64,000 nucleotides of DNA from a virus, in the IMG/VR virus record IMGVR_UViG_3300034073_005389, positions 248,001 to 312,000 of that record; one strand, 5' to 3'. The notes beneath the pieces are model-generated. The model was not told the DNA's origin. It saw nothing but the letters and a program-made list of their open reading frames with translations, and did not search any database. Position numbers and translations under genes: made by a program. Within the stretch, counting starts at the first letter, position 1; each line of letters begins with the position of its first letter. Positions 15,164 to 24,129 of the stretch are shown here, in pieces.

Positions 15164-17095
15164 TCAACTATCTCGCCACAAATTAGCCGCTGCAAAAGCT
15201 AAAATCTCTTCTGCCGAATCTGGATTATATCCAATATTCATTAACTGCTCTGTCATATCTGAGTATTTCTTCTGCTGCTCAGAATCTCTTGTCTTGCTCT
15301 TTGTCACAATTCTAGCAATTGACTTAATGCCAGTAATTAAATATGACTCAATAGCAGACTTCAAAGGCTCATAACTAGTATACTTAATTGTATCTCCTCG
15401 TCTCATTCTAGAGAACATATAGGCAGTTACATCACTTCTAAAGCCATCTTTAGAAGAACCAGTGATACCAATCTGCTCCTCAATAGACTTCATAAAAGCT
15501 TCATCTGGAGTACGCTCTTCTTTTGTTACTCTGTCTTTTAATTTAACACGAGTTACATATGCCTCTGCATGATCCATGTAATTCTCAAAGATAGATTGAG
15601 CCTGCTCCTCATAAGCTGTAATAAATGCCTTGGCAATTTCACTTTCTAGTATCTTTAGATACTCTTCACGAATTGTCTTTTGTAGTAACTCTAAACAATG
15701 TGCTTTAAATTGCTCATCAGTAATCTGCTCTTTTACCATTCTGGTTAAAGAATTAATTACTGAAACAGGAGTAATCATATTCTTTTCTGAATTAGTTAAC
15801 GCATGATCTAATGATTTAGTGATAAATCTAGTAGAAATACCATCTAAACCCTCATGCTTAGCTTCTTCTCGTAAATCCTTAATATCTACCTTCTTAACTC
15901 TGCCCTTTTCAATGATTTCTTCACCATTGTAAATCTTCATCTTAGTCAATAAATCACATTTGCCAGATGTCTTTAATCTGCTCATTACAGAGAACATAGA
16001 AGCAACCTTCAAAGTATGAGGTGCGATATGTGCAGTAAAGTCTGATTTACCTAACATCTTTTCGTAAATCTTAATTTCTTGATCTAACTCAAGACAATAA
16101 GGAACAGCTACTTTTACAATACGGTCTAAAATAGCCTCATTAGTATGTTCAGACTGGAATCTATTCCATTCTGCTTCATTACAGTGAGCTAAAATAACTC
16201 CATCAAAATGAAGCATGTCTGATTTGCCAGGAGAAGGAACTCGTTTTTCTTGAGTAGCAGTAATAATAGTATGTAAGAATTCAATTTCATTCTTAAATAC
16301 TTCTACTAATTCTACGATACCACGATTGCCTACGTTGAAAGCGCCGGTTAAGGATAATGCTCGTGGATCATCTTCTGAGTATTTATCTAGTTTAGAAATA
16401 TCTACCGAGCCAATTAGCACAGAAACATCTTGTGAGTTAGCATCCATAGGGGGAACTGCTGCTACGCCACGTCTAGCCCTTTGAGAGAATGATGTTTCTT
16501 CTACTTCAAAGTTTTCATACTTACCGTCTAATTCATTCATGAGCTTATGACGGGCTACAGGAGAAATATCACCTTCAATTTTAACATTAAGTGTTTTCTC
16601 AAATGAGTCTCTTAAAGATCGAGGAATGAGTTGTAGTGGTTCGCCACGGTGAGGATCGCCCTTTAGGTGGTAGTATTTCTTACCTTCTAGCGCCTTTTTA
16701 ATATGTTCGGTGAGGGCTGACTTGCCTGCGCCTACTGGACCCATTAATAACAATACCTGGCGGGATTCTTCGCCACGCTGAGCGGCAGATGAAAGGAAAG
16801 ACATTACTTTGTTAATAACGTTTTCCATACCAAAGAATTCGTTTTCAAAATATTTATAGAGTTTTACATTTTCTCCATCAAATATTTTATGCTTACGGAT
16901 ATCGGAATCTGGCATAGTTTCTACGCCACGTTCTACAATAGCTTCGTATAATCTTTTATGTGATGATTTAACAATAGATGGATCTTGCTCGACTAAATCA
17001 ATGTAATCCATCAAGTTGCCAGAAAATTTCTTATTTTGACTGGCAGATTCTCTTGCCGATTGAATTTGTTTTAATAGTTGTTCTTTGGTACTCAT
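15164..17095 (-). CDS. prkA: PrkA-type serine protein kinase / AAA protein
   Basis: 643 residues, full length for the family. The N-terminal AAA part has Walker A GPVGAGKS at residues 119-126 and later the CNEAEWNRF region typical of PrkA/YeaG. The C-terminal half carries the remaining conserved PrkA domain. PrkA is a stress-linked protein with an AAA core reported variously as kinase or protease-like; in bacteria it is induced by nutrient limitation and acts with YeaH and SpoVR. Here it is the last gene of a minus-strand set YeaH, SpoVR, a 65-aa gene, PrkA, followed by a terminator. A phage copy of the whole set is unusual. Confidence 0.93.
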   Translation of the reverse strand: MSTKEQLLKQIQSARESASQNKKFSGNLMDYIDLVEQDPSIVKSSHKRLYEAIVERGVETMPDSDIRKHKIFDGENVKLYKYFENEFFGMENVINKVMSFLSSAAQRGEESRQVLLLMGPVGAGKSALTEHIKKALEGKKYYHLKGDPHRGEPLQLIPRSLRDSFEKTLNVKIEGDISPVARHKLMNELDGKYENFEVEETSFSQRARRGVAAVPPMDANSQDVSVLIGSVDISKLDKYSEDDPRALSLTGAFNVGNRGIVELVEVFKNEIEFLHTIITATQEKRVPSPGKSDMLHFDGVILAHCNEAEWNRFQSEHTNEAILDRIVKVAVPYCLELDQEIKIYEKMLGKSDFTAHIAPHTLKVASMFSVMSRLKTSGKCDLLTKMKIYNGEEIIEKGRVKKVDIKDLREEAKHEGLDGISTRFITKSLDHALTNSEKNMITPVSVINSLTRMVKEQITDEQFKAHCLELLQKTIREEYLKILESEIAKAFITAYEEQAQSIFENYMDHAEAYVTRVKLKDRVTKEERTPDEAFMKSIEEQIGITGSSKDGFRSDVTAYMFSRMRRGDTIKYTSYEPLKSAIESYLITGIKSIARIVTKSKTRDSEQQKKYSDMTEQLMNIGYNPDSAEEILAFAAANLWRDS

Positions 17096-17115
17096 CTACT
17101 CTTTCCTTGTTAGAA

Positions 17116-17313
17116 TTACACTCTTCTAAAGCTTCCTTTAAACTTAGCCGGGGTTTCTTGCTCTTCTTGTTCTTCTAATTGTTTATTACTAATCACATCT
17201 TGTAAATATAAGACAATTTCTTTTGCTTTATCTTCTTCAGAAACAGGTTGTCTTAAAATAGACAAAATTGTATGATAATAATTATTTTTATCTATAATAT
17301 TTATTTTAGTCAA
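17116..17313 (-). CDS. Small charged protein between spoVR and prkA, 65 aa
   Basis: Helical, acidic protein (MTKINIIDKNNYYHTIL) with a glutamate/glutamine-rich segment. It overlaps the end of the SpoVR gene by 8 bases and precedes PrkA, so it is part of this module; no known counterpart in the bacterial version comes to mind. Confidence 0.6.
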   Translation of the reverse strand: MTKINIIDKNNYYHTILSILRQPVSEEDKAKEIVLYLQDVISNKQLEEQEEQETPAKFKGSFRRV

Positions 17314-18631
17314 TGGATGTTACCTCATCATTTACTCTAGCCAATAATCTAACAGAGTTTCCCCACAAAGTTTTAATATGATGTACTACTGTAGTGGCAT
17401 ATGTTACTTCTAAATCTCTTCCATCATGTTCATGATATAAAACTAATTCGTTATTTCTTCTAACTTCTTCTACATAAACTACTGGAATAGAACCACCGCC
17501 AACTGATTTGGCTAATTCATTTTTAACAACTTCCCAACCATCCTCATCAGATATATCCTCGACAACTAATCCATTACCTCTTTTTTTGACGTAAGTAAAC
17601 AAATTTAATTCAGCACATAGTTCTGCGTCAAGATATTGTCTAATAAATGATGCATCATGGCATGCTTCTCTAGCAATCAGACATTCTTCCCAACCATATT
17701 TTTTCTCTATATGACGATATAAATGAAAACCTAAATGATATGGATTGATAGATCCAATATGCGGTCTAATAACTTGATTATGAGACTTAATAATAGGAAG
17801 ATGATATTCTGAAGGTAAATCTAAATCATGACAGATTTTATAATGCATTGCGCAAGAAAATCCTTCATTTGAGACTTTAGTTTGAATTTGTGGCCAGAAA
17901 TATTGACCTTCATCTCTAATAATATCAATGATATCTTTTTTCCAGCTAGGTAATTTAGCGTTCTCAGAAATAAAACCTAACAAATCATAATCTGGCTCTA
18001 AAGGAATTTTTTCTAATTCTCTATTTATTCTAAGCTGACGATTTGTATCATTTCTTTCTTTGGCTTCTTTTAATTCTTGAAGTTTTTCTTCTTTAATTTC
18101 TTCTTGAGTTCTACGACGTAAACCATATTTAGTAGTCTGAAATTGAACGGCATGACATGCATCAATTACTTTTTCTACTTCTTCGATTCCAATATTAGTA
18201 TCTTCTACATAAGATTGAATCCTCTTTTTAGCTGCACGGAATCTTTGAATAACTGTTTCAGGTCTAGTATCTTTAAACATTCTGTTATTTTTAAAAAAAT
18301 CAGAATGCCCAACGCAATGAGCCATAATAAGAATCTGTAAATATAATGGATTCTCTCTCATTAAATATGCAATTGACGGATGGCTATTGATGATAAGTTC
18401 GTAAGGTAAACCTTCCATACCAAGATTATACATCTGGTGTGTTCGCTCAAAAGCTTTGCCAAGAGACCAATGATTATACATAGACGGCATGCCATGATGA
18501 GCCATAGCCCCTATCATTTCATAATAATCTATTGTCTCATACTCGATAGGATAAGGGTCCAATTTGTACTTAGGATATATTTCATTAATTTTCTCATCCC
18601 ATTTTTCTAGATCTGATAATGTATAATCCAT
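17306..18631 (-). CDS. spoVR: SpoVR/YcgB family protein
   Basis: 441 residues. Begins with the family's acidic helical region, then AHHGMPSMYNHWSLGKAFERT (a hallmark of SpoVR), AHCVGHSDFFKNN and the later HLGFHLYRHIEKKYGWEECL. SpoVR proteins are conserved in bacteria and named from a sporulation phenotype in Bacillus; their molecular role is unsettled, and they typically lie with YeaH and PrkA. Slightly shorter than the usual ~500 residues but with all the main motifs. Confidence 0.93.
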   Translation of the reverse strand: MDYTLSDLEKWDEKINEIYPKYKLDPYPIEYETIDYYEMIGAMAHHGMPSMYNHWSLGKAFERTHQMYNLGMEGLPYELIINSHPSIAYLMRENPLYLQILIMAHCVGHSDFFKNNRMFKDTRPETVIQRFRAAKKRIQSYVEDTNIGIEEVEKVIDACHAVQFQTTKYGLRRRTQEEIKEEKLQELKEAKERNDTNRQLRINRELEKIPLEPDYDLLGFISENAKLPSWKKDIIDIIRDEGQYFWPQIQTKVSNEGFSCAMHYKICHDLDLPSEYHLPIIKSHNQVIRPHIGSINPYHLGFHLYRHIEKKYGWEECLIAREACHDASFIRQYLDAELCAELNLFTYVKKRGNGLVVEDISDEDGWEVVKNELAKSVGGGSIPVVYVEEVRRNNELVLYHEHDGRDLEVTYATTVVHHIKTLWGNSVRLLARVNDEVTSID

Positions 18632-18633
18632 AC

Positions 18634-19812
18634 TTACACCTCGGAGCTAACTCCATTTAATATATTCTTAAAAGCAACCCAAACATCTTCTTTTCTTAAG
18701 ATATAAGCTGTATGCAATTTTTTATCTCTTAAGGGTTGCAAAACATCATACAGTGTAGCGGGTTGCTCATAAGCACTGCTAGTAACATCTTTATCTGGAT
18801 TAATTTCGCAATATCCAAACAATTGACATACTTCTTTTAATTCAGATACTTTATCGGCAAATATTTTATTATCAAAACCAAAGTTATCTCCATCGCTACA
18901 TTGAAAAATATAAATATTCCAAGCAGAAGGATGATATCTTTTATCAATAATTTCTTCCACTAATTTAACACCAGAAGAAGCTACTGTTCCACCGTATGTA
19001 CTTTGAGTAAAGAAGTCTTTTTCGTTTACTTCTCTTGCCTCTGCATCATGGGTAACGAAAACAATATCTAATGTTTCGTATTTGCTACGAAGAAACTGAT
19101 ACATCAAAAAGCAAAAGCTTCTAGCTAAGAACTTTTTGTCAGTGCTCATGGAGCCAGAAACATCCATTAAGAAAAAGACAACAGCATTAGTAGAAGGTTC
19201 CTCTTTCTTTTTATAATGCCTGAATTTTAAATCATCTTCATGGAATGGAAAAGTTTCGCCTTCTTCGGCAGTTTCTGGATCGAAACCAGAAGCTTTCATT
19301 CTTTTAATTCTAGCAATAGCAGATTTTTTCTTATCTAATCTAGGAATAATGCCTTCAGAACGATAACCACTACGCTTTAGCTTTTCTTGAGAAATATTGG
19401 ATAGTTGTTTTCGTTGCAACTCTGGAAGATTTAAGTCCTCAAATAAATATTGGGATAATTCATCTAGTGAAATTTCTACTTCGTAAAATTCTTCACCTTT
19501 TTCATTTCCGGCTTTATTACCAGGGGCAGGTTGATCATCATCTGATTGCCCGATTTTTTGACCTTTTTGAAGATCTTTGCCAGGAGCAGACCCTACTTGT
19601 TTAGAAGAGTTAGCACCATAGACAAACTTATATTCTTTAATACCTCTGACAGGTATTTTGAATTTCTTTTTTCCGTTTTCACCAATGATAGATTCTTCAG
19701 CTACAATGTTATGAATTCCGTCTTTAATAGCCTTTTCTATCTTCTGTTTATGACGCCTTCTATCAGAAGCGGAGCGATCTGCTGTGGTTTTATGTTCTCG
19801 GAAAATAGACAT
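18634..19812 (-). CDS. yeaH: YeaH/UPF0229 von Willebrand-type protein
   Basis: 392 residues from ATG 19812 (MSIFREHKTTADRSASDRRRHK), which aligns with the start of YeaH; the ATG at 19839 would add nine residues. The C-terminal half has the MIDAS-like FFLMDVSGSMS of a von Willebrand A domain, followed by the YeaH-specific TQSTYGGTVASSG region. The N-terminal part contains the basic and KxxRSGYRSEG motifs of the UPF0229 family. First of the three-gene stress module; partner of PrkA. Confidence 0.93.
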   Translation of the reverse strand: MSIFREHKTTADRSASDRRRHKQKIEKAIKDGIHNIVAEESIIGENGKKKFKIPVRGIKEYKFVYGANSSKQVGSAPGKDLQKGQKIGQSDDDQPAPGNKAGNEKGEEFYEVEISLDELSQYLFEDLNLPELQRKQLSNISQEKLKRSGYRSEGIIPRLDKKKSAIARIKRMKASGFDPETAEEGETFPFHEDDLKFRHYKKKEEPSTNAVVFFLMDVSGSMSTDKKFLARSFCFLMYQFLRSKYETLDIVFVTHDAEAREVNEKDFFTQSTYGGTVASSGVKLVEEIIDKRYHPSAWNIYIFQCSDGDNFGFDNKIFADKVSELKEVCQLFGYCEINPDKDVTSSAYEQPATLYDVLQPLRDKKLHTAYILRKEDVWVAFKNILNGVSSEV

Positions 19813-19918
19813 TTTTAAAAAATACCTGGTTATTAGCATTAATATGCTTTTAATTTTAATTATCGCACGATATCGGCGTATAATGATATATTATATATCA
19901 AAGAAAAGAGAAATTAAA

Positions 19919-20074
19919 ATGAAAAACAAATCTATCTTAATAAGACTTTCAGATGATGAAATGAAAGAAATAAATGATTTATTTAAAAAAGAAATAGTCA
20001 ATAATGATTTAATTAGCAGGAGTGAATTTGTAAGAAGACTAATTAAATTGGGCATGGTGCAATATGAAAAATAA
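19919..20074 (+). CDS. Ribbon-helix-helix DNA-binding protein
   Basis: 51 residues from ATG 19919 with an AGAGAAA ribosome-binding site; the longer frame to 19784 has no support. MKNKSILIRLSDDEMKEINDLF and ISRSEFVRRLIKLGM fit a CopG/MetJ-like ribbon-helix-helix fold, which binds DNA as a dimer. Upstream are a TATAAT hexamer (19879-19884) and two palindromes (CGATATCG; GATATATTATATATC) that could be its own operators. Overlaps the start of the next gene by 11 bases, so probably regulates that endonuclease. Confidence 0.75.
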   Translation: MKNKSILIRLSDDEMKEINDLFKKEIVNNDLISRSEFVRRLIKLGMVQYEK

Positions 20075-21554
20075 ATATGACACTAATTCCTTCATAAGGG
20101 TTGCGGCTGAAATTCATAAAAATAAATATGATTATTCTAAATCAGAATATACTACTATTTCTAATAAAATCACTATTATTTGCCCTAATCATGGAGAATT
20201 TAAACAAGAGGCAAAGTACCATTTAAAGGGTGGTGGATGCTATCAGTGCGCTAAAGAGTCTCGTAAAACCCCAAAAACAAGTATTGAAACTTTCATTGAA
20301 AAAGCAAGAAAAATATTTGGTAATAATTATTGTTATGATGAAGTTAATTATATTAATACTCTTACTAAAGTAAAAATAATTTGTAAAGAACACGGCTCTT
20401 TTGAACAAAAGCCAGTAAGTCATCTATCTGGAAGTGGATGCAGACTATGTTTTCATAACAGAAAAACATCGTCTAACGATCAATTCATAGATAAAGCAAT
20501 CAAAATTCATGGAAATAAATATAGTTATTTGCTATCTGAATATAAAAACAATAAATCAAATATAAAGATATTATGCCCTATTCATGGAGAGTTTGTACAA
20601 CAAGCCGCAGCTCATTTAAGAGGAGCTAATTGTCCAAGTTGCTCAAGGAAAACAGAAAAAATAGCAGGAGAATTTTTTAATAAAGTTAATCAGCTATATA
20701 AAAATAAATATGATTACTCATTATCAAAATATAAAAATAATAGGGAAAAAATAATTATTATTTGCCCAATTCATGGACAATTTACTCGTCAACCATGTAA
20801 ACATCTGGTAGGATACGGATGTTCCAGGTGTGGAAAATATGCAAAATTATCAAATAATTATTTTATTGAAAGAGCAGTTGAGCTACATGGCGATAAGTAT
20901 GATTACTCAAATATTAATATTACTAGTAATAAATCAATTGCGAGAATTATTTGCAAAATTCATGGCGAATTTAATCAGGAAGCAGGAAGCCACTTAAAAG
21001 GCAGCGGCTGTTCTGGATGTAGTGGTACTAAAAAATTAGACACCAATATTTTCATTAAAAGATCTAAAAAGATTCATGGAGATAAATATGATTATTCTTT
21101 ATCTAAATATGTTGGAATCAATAAAAAAGTTAAAATTATTTGTAAAGAACATGGAGAATTTTTACAAATAGCAAATAATCATATGCTTGGTGGAGGGTGT
21201 CCTAAATGTGGAGTAAGCTGCTCTAAAGATGAAATATCATGGATTAAATCATTTAATAATTTAAATATTATTTCTGGATACGACAAATTAATTATTAATA
21301 ATAAAAAATTAAAACCTGACGGATTTGATCCAACCACCAACACTGTTTATGAGTTTTATGGAGATTATTGGCATGGTAATCCAAAAAAATTTAAATCAGA
21401 AGATATCAACCCTTCTAATAATATTAGTTTTGGAGAACTTTATAAAAAAACTATAAAAAGAGCTAATATGATAAAAATGGCTGGTTACAATCTTGTTTCA
21501 ATTTGGGAATACGATTATAGAAAATCTCTATGTAAAACCAAAGATATTAAATAA
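20064..21554 (+). CDS. Homing endonuclease with six zinc modules (DUF723-like) and Vsr-type nuclease
   Basis: 496 residues. Six repeats of about 59 residues fill positions 8-380, each with KYDYS, IICxxHGEF and a GxGCxxC finger, the pattern of DUF723 modules that read DNA. The end (SGYDKLIINNKKLKPDGF then VYEFYGDYWHGNPKKF) is a Vsr-like restriction-fold nuclease. Such proteins are homing endonucleases of large phages and giant viruses. It stands on the plus strand in a minus-strand region, as expected for an inserted selfish gene, and is preceded by an overlapping ribbon-helix-helix gene. Confidence 0.88.
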   Translation: MKNKYDTNSFIRVAAEIHKNKYDYSKSEYTTISNKITIICPNHGEFKQEAKYHLKGGGCYQCAKESRKTPKTSIETFIEKARKIFGNNYCYDEVNYINTLTKVKIICKEHGSFEQKPVSHLSGSGCRLCFHNRKTSSNDQFIDKAIKIHGNKYSYLLSEYKNNKSNIKILCPIHGEFVQQAAAHLRGANCPSCSRKTEKIAGEFFNKVNQLYKNKYDYSLSKYKNNREKIIIICPIHGQFTRQPCKHLVGYGCSRCGKYAKLSNNYFIERAVELHGDKYDYSNINITSNKSIARIICKIHGEFNQEAGSHLKGSGCSGCSGTKKLDTNIFIKRSKKIHGDKYDYSLSKYVGINKKVKIICKEHGEFLQIANNHMLGGGCPKCGVSCSKDEISWIKSFNNLNIISGYDKLIINNKKLKPDGFDPTTNTVYEFYGDYWHGNPKKFKSEDINPSNNISFGELYKKTIKRANMIKMAGYNLVSIWEYDYRKSLCKTKDIK

Positions 21555-21585
21555 TTTTAATTATATATCCAAAAGATATTATTAA

Positions 21586-21885
21586 TTATTGTAAGATATA
21601 CAATTTATAATTCTGCTTTTCTACTCTGTCAAGAACAGATTGTAAGTTTTTAATTGCAGAAGCTAATGTTTTTCCTTTCCCTTCCACTATATTAGAATCA
21701 ATGTCAGGGAAAGGATTAGCTAAATAAGTAACATACTCAGAATTATTTTCCTGGGTTAAAGGAAAAACATACCAATTTTTTTGATATTCATAATATTCAA
21801 TGCTAACTATCACCCAATTCATTGGGTGATAAGTCATTTTCTTAATTTTATTTTGAATATTTATTACTTGTTTAGAGACTTTCAT
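21586..21885 (-). CDS. Hypothetical protein downstream of aceA, 99 aa
   Basis: Begins [17 protein letters not shown], beta-rich in the middle (WVIVSIEYYEYQKNWYVF), with a helical end. It starts TAATG-overlapping the stop of the isocitrate lyase, so it is co-transcribed with it. No family recognised. Confidence 0.6.
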   Translation of the reverse strand: MKVSKQVINIQNKIKKMTYHPMNWVIVSIEYYEYQKNWYVFPLTQENNSEYVTYLANPFPDIDSNIVEGKGKTLASAIKNLQSVLDRVEKQNYKLYILQ

Positions 21886-23123
21886 TAGAATTGCTCTTGT
21901 TCAGTAGAGCCATGCAAGGCTAATGTAGACGATTTACCAGCAGCAATAACTTGAGATACTGCATCAAAATAACCTGTACCTACTTCTCGCTGGTGTTTAG
22001 TAGCCGTATATCCAACAGCCTCAGCATTAAATTCTGCTTGCTGCAACTCTGAATAAGCAGCCATTCCTCTATCACGGTATTGATTCGCCAATTGATACAT
22101 AGAGTGATTCAATGAATGGAATCCTGCCAAAGTTACAAACTGGAATTTATAACCCATAGCGCCTAATTCACGCTGAAATTTAGCGATAGTTGCATCATCT
22201 AAATTCTTCTTCCAATTAAAAGAAGGAGAGCAATTATAAGCTAGCAACTTTCCAGGAAATTTGGAATGTACAGCTTCTGCAAAAAGTCTAGCCTGTTCTA
22301 GATCTGGTGTAGAAGTCTCCATCCAAATCAAATCAGCATAAGGAGCATAAGCCAATGCCCTAGCTACAGAACGTTCTAGACCTGTACGGCATAAATAGTA
22401 AAAACCTTCAGGGGTTCGACCTTTATTTGCATCAATATAATGCTTATCATAGGGATCAACATCACTAGTGATAAGATTAGCAGAGTCTGCGTCAGTGCGA
22501 GCAATAATAAGAGTAGGAACTCCCATTACATCTGCTGCAAGTCTAGCGGCATTTAAAGTACGAATGAATTGAGAAGTAGGTACTAGAACTTTACCTCCCA
22601 TATGACCACATTTCTTTTCAGAAGCTAATTGATCTTCAAAATGAATACCAGAAGCACCGGCTTCAATCATAGCTTTAGTTAGTTCAAACACATTAAGAGG
22701 TCCACCAAAACCAGCTTCGGCATCAGCTACGATAGGAGCATACCAATCTGTTTTATTTTTACCTTCTGCGGTTTCAATTTGATCGGCTCGTTGTAGTGCG
22801 TTATTGATACGCTTTACAACGGCAGGAACGCTATTAGCTGGGTATAGGCTTTGGTCTGGATACATTTCTCCAGCTAGATTGGCATCAGCGGCAACCTGCC
22901 AACCAGAAAGATAAATAGCTTTTAATCCGGCTTTGACTTGTTGCATGGCTTGATTGCCAGTAAGAGCACCTAAAGCGGCAACATAAGGTTCTTCATGAAG
23001 AAGCTTCCAAAGCTTGTTAGCGCCATCGGTGGCTAATGTGTAAGCAATTTGTTTTGAGCCTCTGAGGCGCACAACATCTTGATATGTATAATTACGAACA
23101 ATTCCTGCAAATCTTTCTTTCAT
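21885..23123 (-). CDS. aceA: Isocitrate lyase
   Basis: 412 residues, close to the usual ~430 of bacterial isocitrate lyase, which cleaves isocitrate to glyoxylate and succinate in the glyoxylate shunt. The signature KKCGHMGGK holds the catalytic cysteine at residue 172. Also visible are [11 protein letters not shown] (131-141), the RTDAD magnesium-site motif (210-214) and NCSPSFNW (297-304), all core residues of the family. Base composition is richer in GC than the flanking genes. The gene is intact and coupled TAATG to the downstream gene, so it belongs to this genome. It allows growth on acetate or fatty-acid breakdown products; a phage copy could feed gluconeogenesis in a starved host. Confidence 0.95.
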   Translation of the reverse strand: MKERFAGIVRNYTYQDVVRLRGSKQIAYTLATDGANKLWKLLHEEPYVAALGALTGNQAMQQVKAGLKAIYLSGWQVAADANLAGEMYPDQSLYPANSVPAVVKRINNALQRADQIETAEGKNKTDWYAPIVADAEAGFGGPLNVFELTKAMIEAGASGIHFEDQLASEKKCGHMGGKVLVPTSQFIRTLNAARLAADVMGVPTLIIARTDADSANLITSDVDPYDKHYIDANKGRTPEGFYYLCRTGLERSVARALAYAPYADLIWMETSTPDLEQARLFAEAVHSKFPGKLLAYNCSPSFNWKKNLDDATIAKFQRELGAMGYKFQFVTLAGFHSLNHSMYQLANQYRDRGMAAYSELQQAEFNAEAVGYTATKHQREVGTGYFDAVSQVIAAGKSSTLALHGSTEQEQF

Positions 23124-23135
23124 AAAATCTCCAAT

Positions 23136-23759
23136 TTATTTAAAAACTAATTTTATTTGTTTTTTATTAACTATCTTAATAAATTCTTCTTGAGAAGAAG
23201 CTTTAATTTCTTGATTAAAGTAATAAAATTTTTTAATTTTAATAGAACCATCTTCTAAATATTCGATATGTGCGGCATCATCTTCTCGGTGAAGCAATTC
23301 GTGACTATACCATTGCTCTTCCATTCTTAAGCCATTTGAATAATATTTAATATATGCTGGTCCATTTTCTCTATGATAACACCTTGAATGAGGAGGGCTT
23401 GTGCCTGATTTCCAATATTCTTCATATTTAGTACCATCATCATTATAATAAGTAGTGACCGCCCCGCCATCTTTTCTATAATATTTGTTATGTTGCCACC
23501 ACTCTTCTATTTTAATATTTTTGTTTTCAGAATATTGTATTTTAGCTGGACCATCTTCACGATGAAGTTGACCATTTATATAATAACCTTCATATTCAAG
23601 ATCACCATTATCAAAATATGATATATGTGCAGGTCCATCTTCCCGGTGGAGTCGGCATTTATTATACCAAAACTCATCTATTTTATTTAGAAATTTAAAA
23701 TAAATTTCTTTTTTAAGATTATTGGGAGAGTAATAAATAATCTTATTAGTCTTAGACAT
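23136..23759 (-). CDS. HREDGPA-repeat (MORN-like) protein
   Basis: 207 residues with five repeats of about 28 residues, each with (L)HREDGPAxIxYxxxG and an aromatic-rich WY turn. This MORN-like repeat occurs in phage, giant-virus and bacterial proteins of unknown function and probably folds as a beta-solenoid-like surface. Lies next to the isocitrate lyase; possibly structural or effector-like, but no evidence. Confidence 0.8.
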   Translation of the reverse strand: MSKTNKIIYYSPNNLKKEIYFKFLNKIDEFWYNKCRLHREDGPAHISYFDNGDLEYEGYYINGQLHREDGPAKIQYSENKNIKIEEWWQHNKYYRKDGGAVTTYYNDDGTKYEEYWKSGTSPPHSRCYHRENGPAYIKYYSNGLRMEEQWYSHELLHREDDAAHIEYLEDGSIKIKKFYYFNQEIKASSQEEFIKIVNKKQIKLVFK

Positions 23760-23820
23760 AAGAAAAATTTATATAAATCTTTATTTAAGATAATTCAGGC
23801 AAGAATATTTAAATATAAAA

Positions 23821-24069
23821 TTATTTATTAATATCTTGTTTAATTTTATTTAAAATATCTTGCAAAGTAGGTTTTAATAACGACAAAACAGTATCAATAT
23901 CTATTTTATCTAAATCTTCAGCTTCTGGTTTTTCAGAGCAGATATAACTAGAATTAAAATCAGAAATATAACTTTCTGGCGCTTTAGAAAAAGAATTTTT
24001 GTTAACTAATTCTAGCATCATTTGTTTAAATAATGATGCGACCCATTCTTCATTGTTAGTATTTGTCAT
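23821..24069 (-). CDS. Hypothetical protein, 82 aa
   Basis: ATG at 24069 (MTNTNNEEWVASLFKQMM) rather than a TTG at 24093. Helical, acidic; no family recognised. A weak TTGACT (24104-24099) lies just upstream and may be its promoter. Confidence 0.55.
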   Translation of the reverse strand: MTNTNNEEWVASLFKQMMLELVNKNSFSKAPESYISDFNSSYICSEKPEAEDLDKIDIDTVLSLLKPTLQDILNKIKQDINK

Positions 24070-24129
24070 GAGTGAAAAATATGTCTTATGCAAATATAAG
24101 TCAAGTAAGAGTTCTATTATAATAAATTA

